Assembly: GCF_000090795.2 (NCBI RefSeq)
Contig: NW_003546249.1
Span: forward strand, 304,533 to 334,336
Direction: 5' to 3'
DNA from: Amphimedon queenslandica
Lineage: Eukaryota > Porifera > Demospongiae > Haplosclerida > Niphatidae
DNA: 29,804 bases
Part shown: piece after piece, positions 10,996 through 20,835 of the stretch
How the letters are laid out: every line of letters begins with the position of its first letter
Numbering within the stretch: the stretch's first letter is position 1
The notes under the pieces: model-generated
Seen by the model: the letters and a program-made list of their open reading frames with translations, nothing else
Databases searched by the model: none
Told to the model about the DNA's origin: nothing
Translations under genes and position numbers: made by a program

Positions 10996-12758
10996 TTATT
11001 TAAAATATTTAGTTATTTTACTTTGAACAATGCATTCCATTCTCTTTTTGATAGCAAATACTTGTAATTCTCTGAATAATGTTGTACTATACACAGTAGC
11101 CTCTGGTTGATGTTCAAGCCAGCCTATACATTACTCAAACATTTCACCTGCCTCACTGTGTTGCACTAAACATGCCAGTTGTTCATCTTCAGTATCCTCA
11201 TCTTTAGTATATTCATCTTCTTGCTATGGTTCAATATCAGAATGTAACAAATCTCATCATCTGTAAACAATTGCATGCCAGAGTCATTGTTATCAGTTCC
11301 TAGCCACTTCTCAAGTTCTTCATCCCCTAATTTTAGGCCAATTTCCTCGAAATAGGTGGCGAAGCTCTCAGCAGATATATCATCATCAAAATCATCGATT
11401 ATGCCGTCATTATCAAATGATTCAACTTCTGAAGCAAGATTAATTCAAATTCTTATTCCTCGCAAAGAACCATATACTATGGATTTTGTAGGAACAGGGG
11501 GCAGAGCAGACGTTTCATCTTCCTCTAGAAATTGGTAGTACAGCTTTGCTAACTCTGGTATGCTTGGTGACAGATGAATGATCTTTCTCCTATACTTATG
11601 AAGTGTCCCTTTATTTCAGTCCAAGCCTCATGCATATGAACAACAACTTTTCAGTTAATTTCCTTTCAGAAATCAACAATAGATTTTCCTAAATCGTCCG
11701 CTACAGTAAGCTTTTGCAGTAACTTTTCTTCTTGACAGTTTGAAAAACGCCTTAGTCCATTCACTGTACTAAAGAAGTAGCATTTGTTGGCAAAAACTCA
11801 GCATAGATTGCACCATCTGTGCTTACAAAAACTTCTGGTTCTGGATGAGCAGAACAGTTATCTAAAATCAACACAGCTTTTGGTTCCTCGCCTAGTGACT
11901 TCAGTTGCTCTTGAACTTATGGTACAAAATCATTATGAAACCATTCACGGAACTGATCACATATCATCCAAAATTGACTTGATTGGTATACTTCACAGGT
12001 AATAAATCCATGTTCACATTTTTGAAGCAACGGTAGCCTTACCAATCAAATGCACTTGTAATTTGATTACACCAGAGGCACTAGAACATAAATTGAGAGT
12101 AACTCATTCTTTATTTTTTTCTTTCAGCAGCTGATTTTGAAATGACTTAGCAAGAGTGCGATCTGGAAGAAGTCGGTAATTGAGGCCAGTCTCATCACAA
12201 TTAAAAATTTGGTTCATTGAAAACATTTCCTTACAAATAAATTCCCTAAAATCAAACATGAAAGTATCAGCTTGTTCTCTGTCCCAGGAAAATTTTTCAC
12301 CTTCATTAGAGAGTTGTTGAATTCCATGTCTCTGGCTAAACCTCCACTTCCACCCATCAATGGCCACAAAGTTGCTACTCTCACCGTACAGTCGTTTGCT
12401 AAGATCAACAGCCTCTTCACGTAGCATCGAACCACTAATTGGTACCCCTTCCATTCTCTTTTGTTTAAGCCAAAGAAAAACTGCTTCATCTAGCTTTTGA
12501 TCACCTAGTTTCATTGATTTATATTTCCTACTCAGTGCACTCCCCATTTCAATCATCTTTCTTAAAAATGCAAGTATCTTCTTTTTACTCCTGTTAATGT
12601 CACCAATAGTACTTTTCCCAATGCCAAACTTTTCCATTATAACAGTGTAAGAAACTCCTTTCTCAAGTAATTCTCTAATACTTTCAACTTGTCTTCTATG
12701 GTAAGTACTGTTTCTTCCTTTTTCCTACTGCTCGAGCTCCTGCTGTAGTAGTAGCCAT
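10996..12758 (-). pseudogene. Tigger/pogo-type DDE transposase, broken
   Basis: Translation on the minus strand starts at ATG 12758-12756 (MATTTAGARAVGKRKKQ). A CENP-B-type helix-turn-helix follows (LTIEDKLKV, frameshift near 12680, then LLEKGVSYTVIMEKFGIGKS). The longest open part, 12637-12104, has the second DNA-binding (CENPB/Tc5-like) domain, including LDEAVFLWLKQKRMEGVPIS and GWKWRFSQRHGI. It ends in FNCDETGLNYRLLPDRTLA, whose Asp at about 12194-12196 is the first catalytic residue. After several stops, LDNCSAHPE (Asp at about 11860-11862) and a FLPTNATSLVQ block supply the second catalytic region. A HEAWTEI block near 11625 may hold the third acidic residue. The C-terminus is acidic and ends QSKITKYFK, as many Tigger proteins do, with TAA at 10998-10996. 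Multiple stops and frameshifts make it non-functional. Confidence 0.9.
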
Positions 12759-12989
12759 ACCTGTTGTCCCGAAGGCTGAAAGCAGCTGTAGTTGCACTGT
12801 ATTGCACGTGATAACAATGATCAACTATATCTTTATAACTATTGACACAATTATTTAATTTCTAATTTTCAATTATACAATATTTAAAAATATACGGTAC
12901 ACCACGTGGTATTTCACAATGAGTCCTGGATAATCGAGGTCCAGATATTCGAGGTTGTACTGTACTAAGGAGGAAAATGAGTCAGTATT

Positions 12990-13294
12990 TCTAATGATGT
13001 TGGCATTATTATATTCATGTATATTTATAATATTGTTGAAGAAGTACCAATGCAAGAATGTGTATCACATGGCCTTCATAAAGTAAATAATAAAAAGAAA
13101 GTAGTACTTTATGATGAGTGTCTCACAAATATATTGTAGAGCCTGAACCTACCACTGATGATAAGCCATTTGTTGTTGATGAAACAGCTGATATTGGTGA
13201 AGCAACCTGTTTATGAAGAATTTACTGTTAACGGTCATATATCACGTTGATGACATTAAATTACACATCCTTGATGCTATTGCATTTAACAAGT
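12990..13294 (+). pseudogene. Unrecognised coding remnant, possible 5' part of the gene at 14420-15623
   Basis: Starting just beyond the right end of the Tigger element, the plus strand reads NIVEEVPMQECVSHGLHKVN, then KKKVVLYDECLTN. After a one-base frame change it reads IVEPEPTTDDKPFVVDETAD. After two more frame changes come VYEEFTVNGHISR and VDDIKLHILDAIAFNK, which stops at 13294. The composition is protein-like, unlike the random AT-rich readings around it. I recognise no family. It may be an upstream part of the downstream remnant because strand and state of decay agree. A GGPGKSLLKDNV reading after a tctaacag acceptor-like site near 13653 may be a further block. Confidence 0.5.
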
Positions 13295-13764
13295 AATGTG
13301 AAAAAATGCAAGGTTAATGTAAAATTAGTTCTTGAAATATTAATTGCAAGTCAAGGTTATTTAATAAATCAATTTATATTTCTGTTAATTTGCACAGAAG
13401 TTCCACTCAACTGGTAATAAAACGCTTTCGTTTATATACTAGTTGTCATTAGAATCATTTGCAAATTGGATTGCATACTCATCAACTGGTTGTACGTGTT
13501 ATTTTATAATCGTTGATATTCTAATGTTCACTAAAGATATAATGTATAATGGAAATATCATACTAAAAATAACACAACAATTCAATACAACTTGAACATT
13601 TTTACTTGCACAATAATAATAAGTTATTATTAATTTAATAATATCTAACAGGAGGTCCTGGTAAATCATTATTAAAAGATAATGTCAGATCTACATAAGT
13701 AGACTTAGCAGAAACTGATTTAGCAAGATGAGATTTCATCCTATTACAAAAATAAGACAAAATA

Positions 13765-14091
13765 CCGTATAGCTGGAAAATTTGGCGAAGAATTTAATTT
13801 GGCGAATTGGCGGTTCAAAATAAAACCGCCAATATTATAACAACCATAATAATTGCAATTATTATGGGCGGGTTCATTATACTAAAAAATGGCAGTATTT
13901 CTTACTATTTCAGTCACAGAGTCAAGACTGTGGGCAAGGACTGCCAAGGAGCAGCTTGAAGAAGAGCTGATTGTGCTTAAGGAAAAGACAAGATAGTCAA
14001 CCGCCAAATTAAATGACCGCAAATATTATATTTAGGCAGTTTTGATGCAAAACCGCCTAAGTTTAGACCGCCAATTTTTCTGGCTATACAG
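13765..14091. mobile_element. TA-flanked MITE, 327 bp
   Basis: The left end reads CCGTATAGCTGGAAAATTTG and the right end, reverse-complemented, reads CTGTATAGCCAGAAAAATTG. TA lies outside both ends (13763-13764 and 14092-14093). The inner part repeats ggcggt / accgcc motifs in opposite orientations (for example near 13810-13835 and 14001-14073), giving further potential for a long hairpin. Tc1/mariner-type target duplication, no ORF, non-autonomous. Confidence 0.82.
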
Positions 14092-14419
14092 TAGTAACAA
14101 TAATAGAAAACTGACTAATATTAATACTGATTGATAATTTCACTGATATTGATTGATACTATTAATACTGTTTTACATCAATACTGATATATCTTACTTC
14201 TGTGTGAGTCTTTTCTTATTTCCTTGTAATAAAGAACATATATCATTTTTAACACCTAACACAACACTGAGGAAATATTATTGCTATTATTTTTAATAAG
14301 TATATAACATAAATTTTTATAAAAGCATCAGATTAGTCTTTTGTCCAGCTTTTTGGGAAGGAGTTCTTTTGGTAAGGAACTGATCATAAAATCCTTTAAC
14401 TTATAACAAAACAGTTTGA

Positions 14420-15623
14420 AAACTATCTGAAAAAGAAGTTACTGTGTATGATGTAAATGGAAGGACAGACAACAGTAAGATAATAGCACTAACAAGTGCA
14501 TTCAGGTATGTCATGATTTATCATAATAATATAAGATCTATGAAATTATCAGAAAAGCTTTAGCAACTTGGTTCTGCAATAAGGAAAGCCGTAAGCAAGT
14601 AAGATTAAGTTGTTGGACTGTAAAAGAAATAAAGGTATAATGATATTATATAAAAATTTTATATTAAAATACCTATAAAGGAATATGGTTATGATGAGAT
14701 GAATTTTATTGAACAAAAGAAACTATTCTCTTTCTCAGGTATATTACACACAAGAATATAGCCTTATATGCTGTCCTTCTATATATTAATACACTGGAAG
14801 ACTATTGGGATTGTATTGTGAAGTCAATACAAGTTCTATGAGTTTTAAAACTGAGGTATATAGATTTAGTCTACCTGCATAAGCTCATGATAACAAAAAA
14901 GAAGCAGTCTCTGGTAATGTTTGAAGTGGCTGTTATTGATAACTTCTAAAAATATAGTATTAGATATACATGACATTAATCCAAAGGAGGATGGACTTCT
15001 AATGCCCACTTTCAATGATACAGCTAGGTTATACGATAATATCCTTATATCAATAAGGAAATTTTATCAGATAAGTAAGTTTCTTTCATAGAACATCCAT
15101 CTAATAATAATGCAACAGAAATGCTTCGCTCAGTGGAAATTTTATCAGTGAACATTATTATTAAAAAACATGAGGTACCCATTTATTATAAAAATGTGAA
15201 ATGTTTGAAATTATCATTGAATGCTTCACAGCTGAAATTAAAGCAACTGTGTAAGGAGAGATTGTCAGTGTATATCAAAATGTAAATGCAAAGTGGGAAA
15301 GGATGGTATGGCCAATAGAGCAATTTGATATTGTAAATGTATACATACTCACAGCAATGAATTGGAAACTTTTCCCTGAAGGTGGACGAAATTTTCCATT
15401 TTCTTATGGGGCTGGAAATGGAAACAAAGAAGGAAAAGGAGATTGCAATAATGAGCCAAGTTGTAACAAACATTCTTTGGCCAGAGTTACACCACAGACA
15501 TAGACATGTGTCATTGTTAATTGCTTTATTACTTTGTTATAGGTTCTCACTTTGCTAACAATGGCTAAGGCCAATTTAACAAATGATAATACCATTGAAA
15601 TGGTTCTGCAGCAGCTGGAATAA
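14420..15623 (+). pseudogene. Long decayed gene of unknown family
   Basis: Conserved-looking protein blocks follow each other in shifting frames: EVTVYDVNGRTDNSKIIALT (14430-14500); LGSAIRKAVSK and VRLSCWTVKEIK (to about 14634); EYGYDEMNFIEQKKLFSFSG (14683-14740); ALYAVLLYINTLEDYWDCIV (14760-14820); YLHKLMITKKKQSLVMFEVA (14872-14930); LDIHDINPKEDGLLMPTFND and TARLYDNILISIRKFYQI (14960-15075); ATEMLRSVEILSVNIIIKKH and YYKNVKCLKLSLNASQLKLK (15110-15250); NVNAKWERMVWPIEQFDIVN and VYILTAMNWKLFPEGG (15281-15385). A Gly/Asn-rich stretch ends at 15503. A last exon may run from 15543, after an AG at 15541-15542, reading LTMAKANLTNDNTIEMVLQQ, with TAA at 15621-15623. The order is consistent and the composition is that of a soluble mixed alpha/beta protein. 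I do not recognise it. Stops and frameshifts suggest a pseudogene, though some breaks could be short introns. Confidence 0.6.
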
Positions 15624-16489
15624 AAAATTGCCAATATAGTAATTTTTGAATTAATAATGTATTTCAAGGTATTTAAAGTAAAACTGTAATATAATTAATT
15701 GTTACATCAAAAAAAATTAGGGCCTAAAAGATAATTATAGACAAACACCATACTATAGGCAAGACAACAAGATTATTTTAGTCATGGTTTAGGCGGAGGT
15801 GAAAGAAATTGATGTAGTCTGCCCGCTATTACTAGATACCGGTATAAATTAGTATTTTGCAGCAGTACATTTCTGTGGTTTGCACTGGTGCATCAGAACA
15901 TTTCTGTGGTTTTAGAAGAATGTGCTGCTGTAAATTGTGCTGCTAACATCAATGGAGTCCATTCTCCGCATCATTTATAATCCCATTAATGACACCGATG
16001 TGATGAATGGAGTCATTAAGCACAGTTTGTGGTCCATACAGCCCATTTTGTTGTTTCCTGAGTTGTATAAACTGAGAGATGCATTTGTGATGACTTTAAT
16101 TTGTATTGTTCTAGACATTGACAATCTTTATGTCGTGTATAATGAAGTTAATTAAACCATCACTGCACAATGGAAGCACTTTGCTAACTTGCTAACATTA
16201 GACGATAGTACTATAGTATGGCCACACTGACTTTTCCACTCATTATAAATTCAACCTACGTAGGTTATCATTTAAGTAGCTGCCATTTATGAATAAGTGT
16301 TTGTTAAGTATTTCTTTATCCTAAAGTTTACCACTAAAAATGTAATTAAAACTACAGTACATATATCTGATAAATAATACTTATTGTTAAAACTAAAAGT
16401 ATATATTACAACAAAAGTTAAAATAATCAAATTTCATTGTCAGTATCAGTAGCAACCATAAAATCATTGAGTGTTAGAGTTTTTGGTGT
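15624..16489. other. Non-coding stretch
   Basis: No supported gene. A cluster of short phrases repeats near 15865-15935 (catttctgtggttt occurs twice, with gtgctgctgtaaat / gtgctgctaac). The 72-codon open frame at 15937-16155 has no motif. Confidence 0.4.
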
Positions 16490-17130
16490 CATCTAACTCA
16501 CTGGTGGAATCATCTCATTCATCACTGGATTCACCACCAACATGAATAACGAACATAGAGACACTAAATCTTGCATGTACATCATGTCAGTCATTCTGCC
16601 AGTAGTGATCCTCAACTTTATCTCTGACATGTTTTACCAACCCAGCCCACTGCTCCTGAGTGACCACCTCAAAACCATCCCATGCAAGACACTCAACCTC
16701 ATTAAGAGTGAACTGAGAGGTGTTCGCCCTTATGTGGCCCTTGACCTGTGCCCAAGCCAATTCAATTCGATTGAGAATACAGTGGGCCACAGGCAGACGA
16801 ATGACCTCATGTCCAGCATCTAGAGCCATTTTATATATAAGATATTGTTTAGTGAAGCCCATCCTTCTGGTAGCTTTTTGTATGATTGAGAAGAGTTGTG
16901 ACTCAGTGCTATCAAAACTAAGCTCTACACCATAAAACACTATCGTCTTGGACTTATTCCAAAATTTCTTAGGCATCTCTTCCTTAATTCTTGAATGATA
17001 TGAGGTATTATCCATAACAATAAGACTATTAGAAGGAACATTTGGGAGCAGCTTCTACAAAACCACTCCTCAAAGGGCTCTACAGTCATTTCATCATGGT
17101 AATCACCTGTGTCTTTCTTGAATTGGAAGA
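16440..17130 (-). pseudogene. 5'-truncated Tc1/IS630-like DDE transposase
   Basis: On the minus strand the coding similarity begins abruptly at about 17130 with KKDTGDYHDEMTVEPFEEWF. It shifts frame near 17060 and stays open from 17015 to 16587. MDNTSYHSR carries the second catalytic Asp at about 17010-17012. RLPVAHCILNRIELAWAQVK carries the Glu at about 16761-16763, roughly 83 residues later. The product ends with VEDHYWQND, and an acidic tail (ESSDE, DDSTSELDD) continues in broken frame to about 16440. The MDNxSYHS ... LNxIELxWAQVK pattern is typical of a Tc1/mariner-IS630 subgroup common in invertebrates. The N-terminal DNA-binding domain and first catalytic Asp are absent because the sequence switches to LINE endonuclease at the junction. 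Confidence 0.8.
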
Positions 17131-17715
17131 TGAGAGTGGTGTTAGGGGAGGCATGGACTTCACTTTGAAAAGTATGGTGTATGGAATTTTTGAAGTTAAG
17201 GTGCACTGATGTATTCAGCCACTTGTTGAGGTAGCGTGTCAGGATTCTACACTGTTCATTAGCCAAAGTGGAGGAGAAAGGAGAAATGGCCATCTGCTGG
17301 GCAAGAGTCAGCATTGAAATTACCTCTAAAAGTATGTGAGTATCTGTGTAAATGAAGAAGCATGAGTCTAGGGTGTCAAGGTATTCAGCAAAGTCAGCTG
17401 TGCAACCCAAGCAGGTAGAGAGGTAGACCGAGAAAACAATAAAACAATACGGCGGTTCAGACCAGTGTTAATGAGAGTGCCAAGTAGACGATCAGAGAAA
17501 GGGTGTTGGAGAACGAATATGTACTCATCAAGAGTTGTGCCAGAGGATAGCGACACCAACGCAACCTCTAATGTTGCGGCGCAACATGTAGGACCAGGAC
17601 TTTCAAACAGGAGAGGATGTGGAGGATACTACATGGTCAGAGTGGAAAGAGAGACAGCTTGGAGACTTCAAAGTTGTAAAGCCAATGCTCAGACAGGAGG
17701 ATAATACAGGAAGAA
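17131..17715 (-). pseudogene. LINE apurinic-type endonuclease, broken and truncated
   Basis: Minus-strand blocks in order: ILLSEHWLYNFEVSKLS (about 17660-17700); RGCVGVAILWHNSLDEYIFV (about 17510-17580, across a frame change); IVFSVYLPT (about 17410-17450); AEYLDTLDS (about 17365-17395); GNFNADS (about 17303-17325), equivalent to the usual GDFNA active-site motif with Asp replaced by Asn; SSTLANEQCRILTRYLNKW (about 17220-17275); and HHTFQSEVHAS (about 17150-17180). This is the order of an exonuclease-endonuclease-phosphatase domain that nicks target DNA for LINE integration. The usual S-x-IDHI end of the domain is missing: the reading frame instead runs directly into transposase sequence. Several stops occur upstream. 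Confidence 0.75.
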
Positions 17716-17899
17716 GAGTTACGTAAGTAATATAAATATTCTAGATTTGTTTTAAAACCTCTAATATTAAAGCAAATAAAATTTAATGGGTAAGACTGAA
17801 ATTACAACTAAAATCAGGAGAGCAATCACACCCTAAAGTAGGGAGAGTTATCAGTGGTCAACTTCCTCAGGGGCCTCCTCCCGTGTGAGAACTAAAAAA

Positions 17900-18991
17900 T
17901 TGGGAGCTATAATAGGTGAGTTAGATGGTGGTGCATGAGTTGGTGGTAGAGGGACTGTTGTAGTTGAATCTTAGAGTGGGCTGTGAATTGAAAGGGCAGA
18001 AATGGAGGAATTGACAGGGTCATGGGGGTGATGGGGTGCGGTATGATAGGAACCTTTGTCAGCTGCACTAAAACTATCCAGGGTGGAGGAGACTGGAAGT
18101 GAAACCGGTGGAAGGCTAACGGCAGAAGGAGAGGGCAGTGAGGACACATGGAGGGTAGATGCAGCAGTAGGTCTTGGTACAGCAGGGTTTGCAGCCTGTC
18201 GAGAGAGGTATAGGTGGAGGTCTGTACGAACACCAAGTGACCAATGGTAGTGGAGGTTTTGGATGAGGCATGTTTCAATGAGGCGACTGACTATTACAAT
18301 GGCAGGGGAACAGTCCCCTGTATTGACAGTACATAACTCATGACCCTGTGGGGGGATGCGATGGAGTGGAGACCTCTAGCACCGTATGTGACGGGGAGAA
18401 TGGTTGTTGGAAGGTGGCCGCATCTGACTGAGTTGGGAGACCTGTGCTTCCACAGGTTCCAGGTGGAGAGTCAATGAGTCTATTCTTTTGCTGCAGGTCT
18501 CTAGTTTGTCTGTAGCAAGGCTGGCAGATTCCTTATGCAAAGCTAACAGGTGTGAATTGAAAGAGCAGCTTTGGGACTCAATGAACTCCCTCAGAGCTTT
18601 TATGGCTGATGAAGTGAATCAATCATCTCGGGCAACAGAGGCAGGGGGCTGAGGAGGGGGAATTTATTATGTTGAGGGCAAAGGTGACAAATAAGAGTCA
18701 GCTTGTCTGCCGCTTTGTTAGATAAATCATTACAATGGAGGTGGGACCAGTACCCACAAGAAGCGCATTGCAGCATGGGTTTATTATCATTATTAGTGAT
18801 ACCACACTTACAATGGACCTGGGAGTCCTTGGATTTGGGGGAGGTTATGGCGGCTTTGCTCTTTCCTCAAAGTTTCTCCTTAGCTGCAAGCTTGTTTTTT
18901 AGAGCTCTCGAGGACATATAAGGAGAGGGGGACAAGGACCGGGCTGGATGCTATGCAGCTTTCTTTACAGGACCGTGCTCTTGTCCGCCAT
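17900..18991 (-). pseudogene. LINE ORF1 with PHD zinc finger, broken
   Basis: The start MADKSTVL at 18991-18968 is followed by a frameshift. SSRALKNKLAAKEKL near 18886-18930 ends in a stop, and VHCKCGI then opens a C4HC3 PHD finger. Its ligands are CKC (about 18805-18815), CASC (MLQCASCGYWSHLHC, about 18740-18780), the H and C of SHLHC, and CHLC (about 18680-18695). A probable coiled coil follows (LLALHKESASLATDKLETCS, then RIDSLTLHLEPVEAQVSQLS), near 18440-18555. A Ser/Pro-rich linker runs down to about 17900. ORF1 proteins of this kind are thought to bind nucleic acid or chromatin and to trimerise for retrotransposition. Stops and frame changes show the copy is dead. Confidence 0.75.
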
Positions 18992-19239
18992 CTTGGTCAC
19001 GTGATGCATCATGTGAACTTACTTGAGTTGGAAGAAACAAGAAGCAAAGTTGACAGTTCCTTGATTTAGATTTTTTCCTGTGATGGCTGCACACTTAGTT
19101 TGTGAAAGAAAATTAGACACCTCAGCCTACATTTCTCATGGTAAACATCCTAAACCCACAGTGCTACTGCCCTGGCAAGATGTCATAGTGGAGTGTATAT
19201 TACAGCATATTTTGCCCTACCGAGGTCATCTAACAGTTA

Positions 19240-20172
19240 TTCACACGCTGATCACAAGATTGAGGGAGACAAAAAGTACACTCTGAAAGCTGTAGGATCT
19301 AAGGTAGGTTTGTCACAAGCACTTGACAACAACTTATTTCAAGTAGACAAATAAATGGGACAGCTTGAAGACAAAATTGACAAAAAACAGCAACAAGAAA
19401 AAGTGAAATGTATGCAAAGAGGTCCTGTCACAGCATTTGTCAGACACACGGGACTATCGTGATAAAGCTATTGCGAAGGTAAATGAACTACCTACTCTCA
19501 TGTTCAACACTTTGGAGATGCCTAATATCACTTTATTCTGACAGTCACGAAAAGTTAATTACAACATTTGAATTGTTGTCATCAGTGATGAAATTCAAGA
19601 TTTATAAATTGATTTTGTGGCGGCAAATGTGATTCTGCCTCTAAAATGTTGAGATAAATCATTTAATTGTTTTACCTGTTTTACATTATGTAGTATTTAG
19701 TCAGCTGGTTTAATTGTTGAAGTCACTCAAGTGTGGAAATATCTTCAGTTTTGGGTTAGTTTGACCTGTTATGAGTAGATTGAAGAAGGCTTGAAAGCTC
19801 CTAATGACGTATGTAAACAGCAAACAAGTATCCTACCTGATTTACCAACCAATGTAATCCGAGCATTAATCAAAATAGAAGCATCAGACCCATCATTTTT
19901 GAAATTACCCAGTTGTAAGCCTATACCATCTGTAAGGCTTGTAGTGTTTGAATCTACATCTAAACTTGCGAAACAAAACATCTGTAAAGTTTTGTGACCA
20001 GGAGAAAATACATCTCTTCTTGGTAACTAGTAATGTGTGTTCTCCTACAAGACTTATCTATCGACAACTTGTCAACAGCACTCCTTATGTCATTTACCCT
20101 TACAAGAAAGTACCATATGAACCTTTGAGTACTGTTAAGGCTTCTGAATGCTTAAAAAATCTGATGCTGTAG
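19240..20172 (+). pseudogene. Unrecognised coding remnant upstream of the DIRS element
   Basis: Plus-strand blocks with protein-like composition: ADHKIEGDKKYTLKAVGSKV then GLSQALDNNLFQVDK (19247-19352, stop); MGQLEDKIDKKQQQEKVKCM (to about 19420, probably coiled coil); DYRDKAIAKVNELPTLMFNT (about 19447-19510); IEEGLKAPNDVCKQQTSILP (from about 19780, after an AG) continuing open to 19997. After one frame change CDQEKIHLFLVTSNVCSPTR runs to a TAG at 20170-20172. I recognise no domain. The remnant ends within about ten bases of the first DIRS-like codons, so the retroelement may have inserted in it or recombined with it. An open frame at 19080-19286 may or may not belong. Confidence 0.4.
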
Positions 20173-20178
20173 ATTAAA

Positions 20179-20835
20179 CAAAGGTCATCAGAGCAGGTCG
20201 GGCCTTCCTCCACCAGCTCTACACCCTGCAGTCAGTCTGTTCCTCTCCCTGGCATCGTGTCCATTTGAACGAGAAAGCCTGGGCAGATCTCCTGTGGTGG
20301 AGCCTGGTCTTTCCACGATAGAGTGGTATCTCGGCCGTCTGGGACATGTCCAGAGCAGTTCCGGATGTGATCGTAGTCACAGATGCCTCAGGATCATGGG
20401 GCTGTGGGTGTTACTGGCTACTTCACTGGATTGCAGTGAAGTGGCCGCTGCAATTAAGAGAAGCGTCTATTCAAGTTAAAGAACTGATACCGGTGGTGAT
20501 GGCGGCGGCCTTATGGGGAAAATACTGGATGAAGAAGTTGATACAGTTCAGGGTAGACAATATGGCGGTAGTGGAAATGTTAAACCGTCTCTATAGCCAT
20601 AATTCGTACCTGATGCACTTAGTATGTCTACTCATATTCTTTTCGGCCACCTTTGATTTCTGGTTCTCAGCTTCACACATATCAGGGGTAGAGAGAGCAA
20701 ACCCCTCCCCCGAGGTAGTACCAGAGGCACTGCTGGTACTTCTTGCCTTTGATGCCAGTTGGACGTCAAATCCCTGGAGGGAATCGTTCAAAATTATTTT
20801 GAGGCAGGAACAGCTGCCTCCACTCACAAATCTTA
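20179..20835 (+). pseudogene. DIRS reverse transcriptase end plus RNase H, broken
   Basis: It opens mid-protein with KVIRAGRAFLHQLYTLQS and LNEKAWADLLWWSLVFP, the thumb/connection region typical of DIRS polymerases, then a stop. RNase H follows from about 20346. VVTDASGSWGCGCYW has the first catalytic Asp at about 20382. VKELIPVVMAAALWGKYW has the Glu at about 20481. FRVDNMAVVEMLNRL has the next Asp at about 20556. HISGVERANPSPEVVPEALL then jumps directly to the region that normally lies after the ADxLSR motif, so the fourth acidic residue appears deleted. The protein normally continues through DASWTSNPWRESF toward the recombinase; here a frameshift near 20790 separates the two. RNase H would remove the RNA strand during reverse transcription. 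Confidence 0.82.

Larger units (their letters stand above)
9992..12962. mobile_element. Tigger/pogo-type DNA transposon, near full length
   Basis: The left end reads TAGTATAGCCTCAATTATCC (9992 on) and the right end, reverse-complemented, reads CAGTACAACCTCGAATATCT (12962 back). Both are flanked by TA target duplications (9990-9991 and 12963-12964). Near the left end the tattatccgga / tccggataa strings form subterminal repeats. The 2971-bp element contains a minus-strand CENP-B/Tigger-type transposase remnant, a convergent plus-strand HIRAN-like gene remnant, and a nested hAT-like MITE. Both genes are damaged, so the copy is inactive. Confidence 0.88.
17131..18991 (-). mobile_element. CR1/L2-like LINE fragment (ORF1 with PHD finger, then endonuclease)
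   Basis: On the minus strand the element begins with an AAGATGGCGGAC context at the ATG (18991-18989). It runs through a PHD-finger ORF1 and an AP-type endonuclease and stops inside the endonuclease at about 17131, where a transposase remnant takes over. There is no reverse transcriptase in the window, so the 3' part of the LINE has been lost or moved. PHD-bearing ORF1 proteins are known from CR1-type LINEs; the clade call is inference. Confidence 0.75.

Noticed and set aside
17465-17704. 79-codon plus-strand ORF
   Set aside because: It is antisense to the LINE endonuclease blocks and shows no motif.
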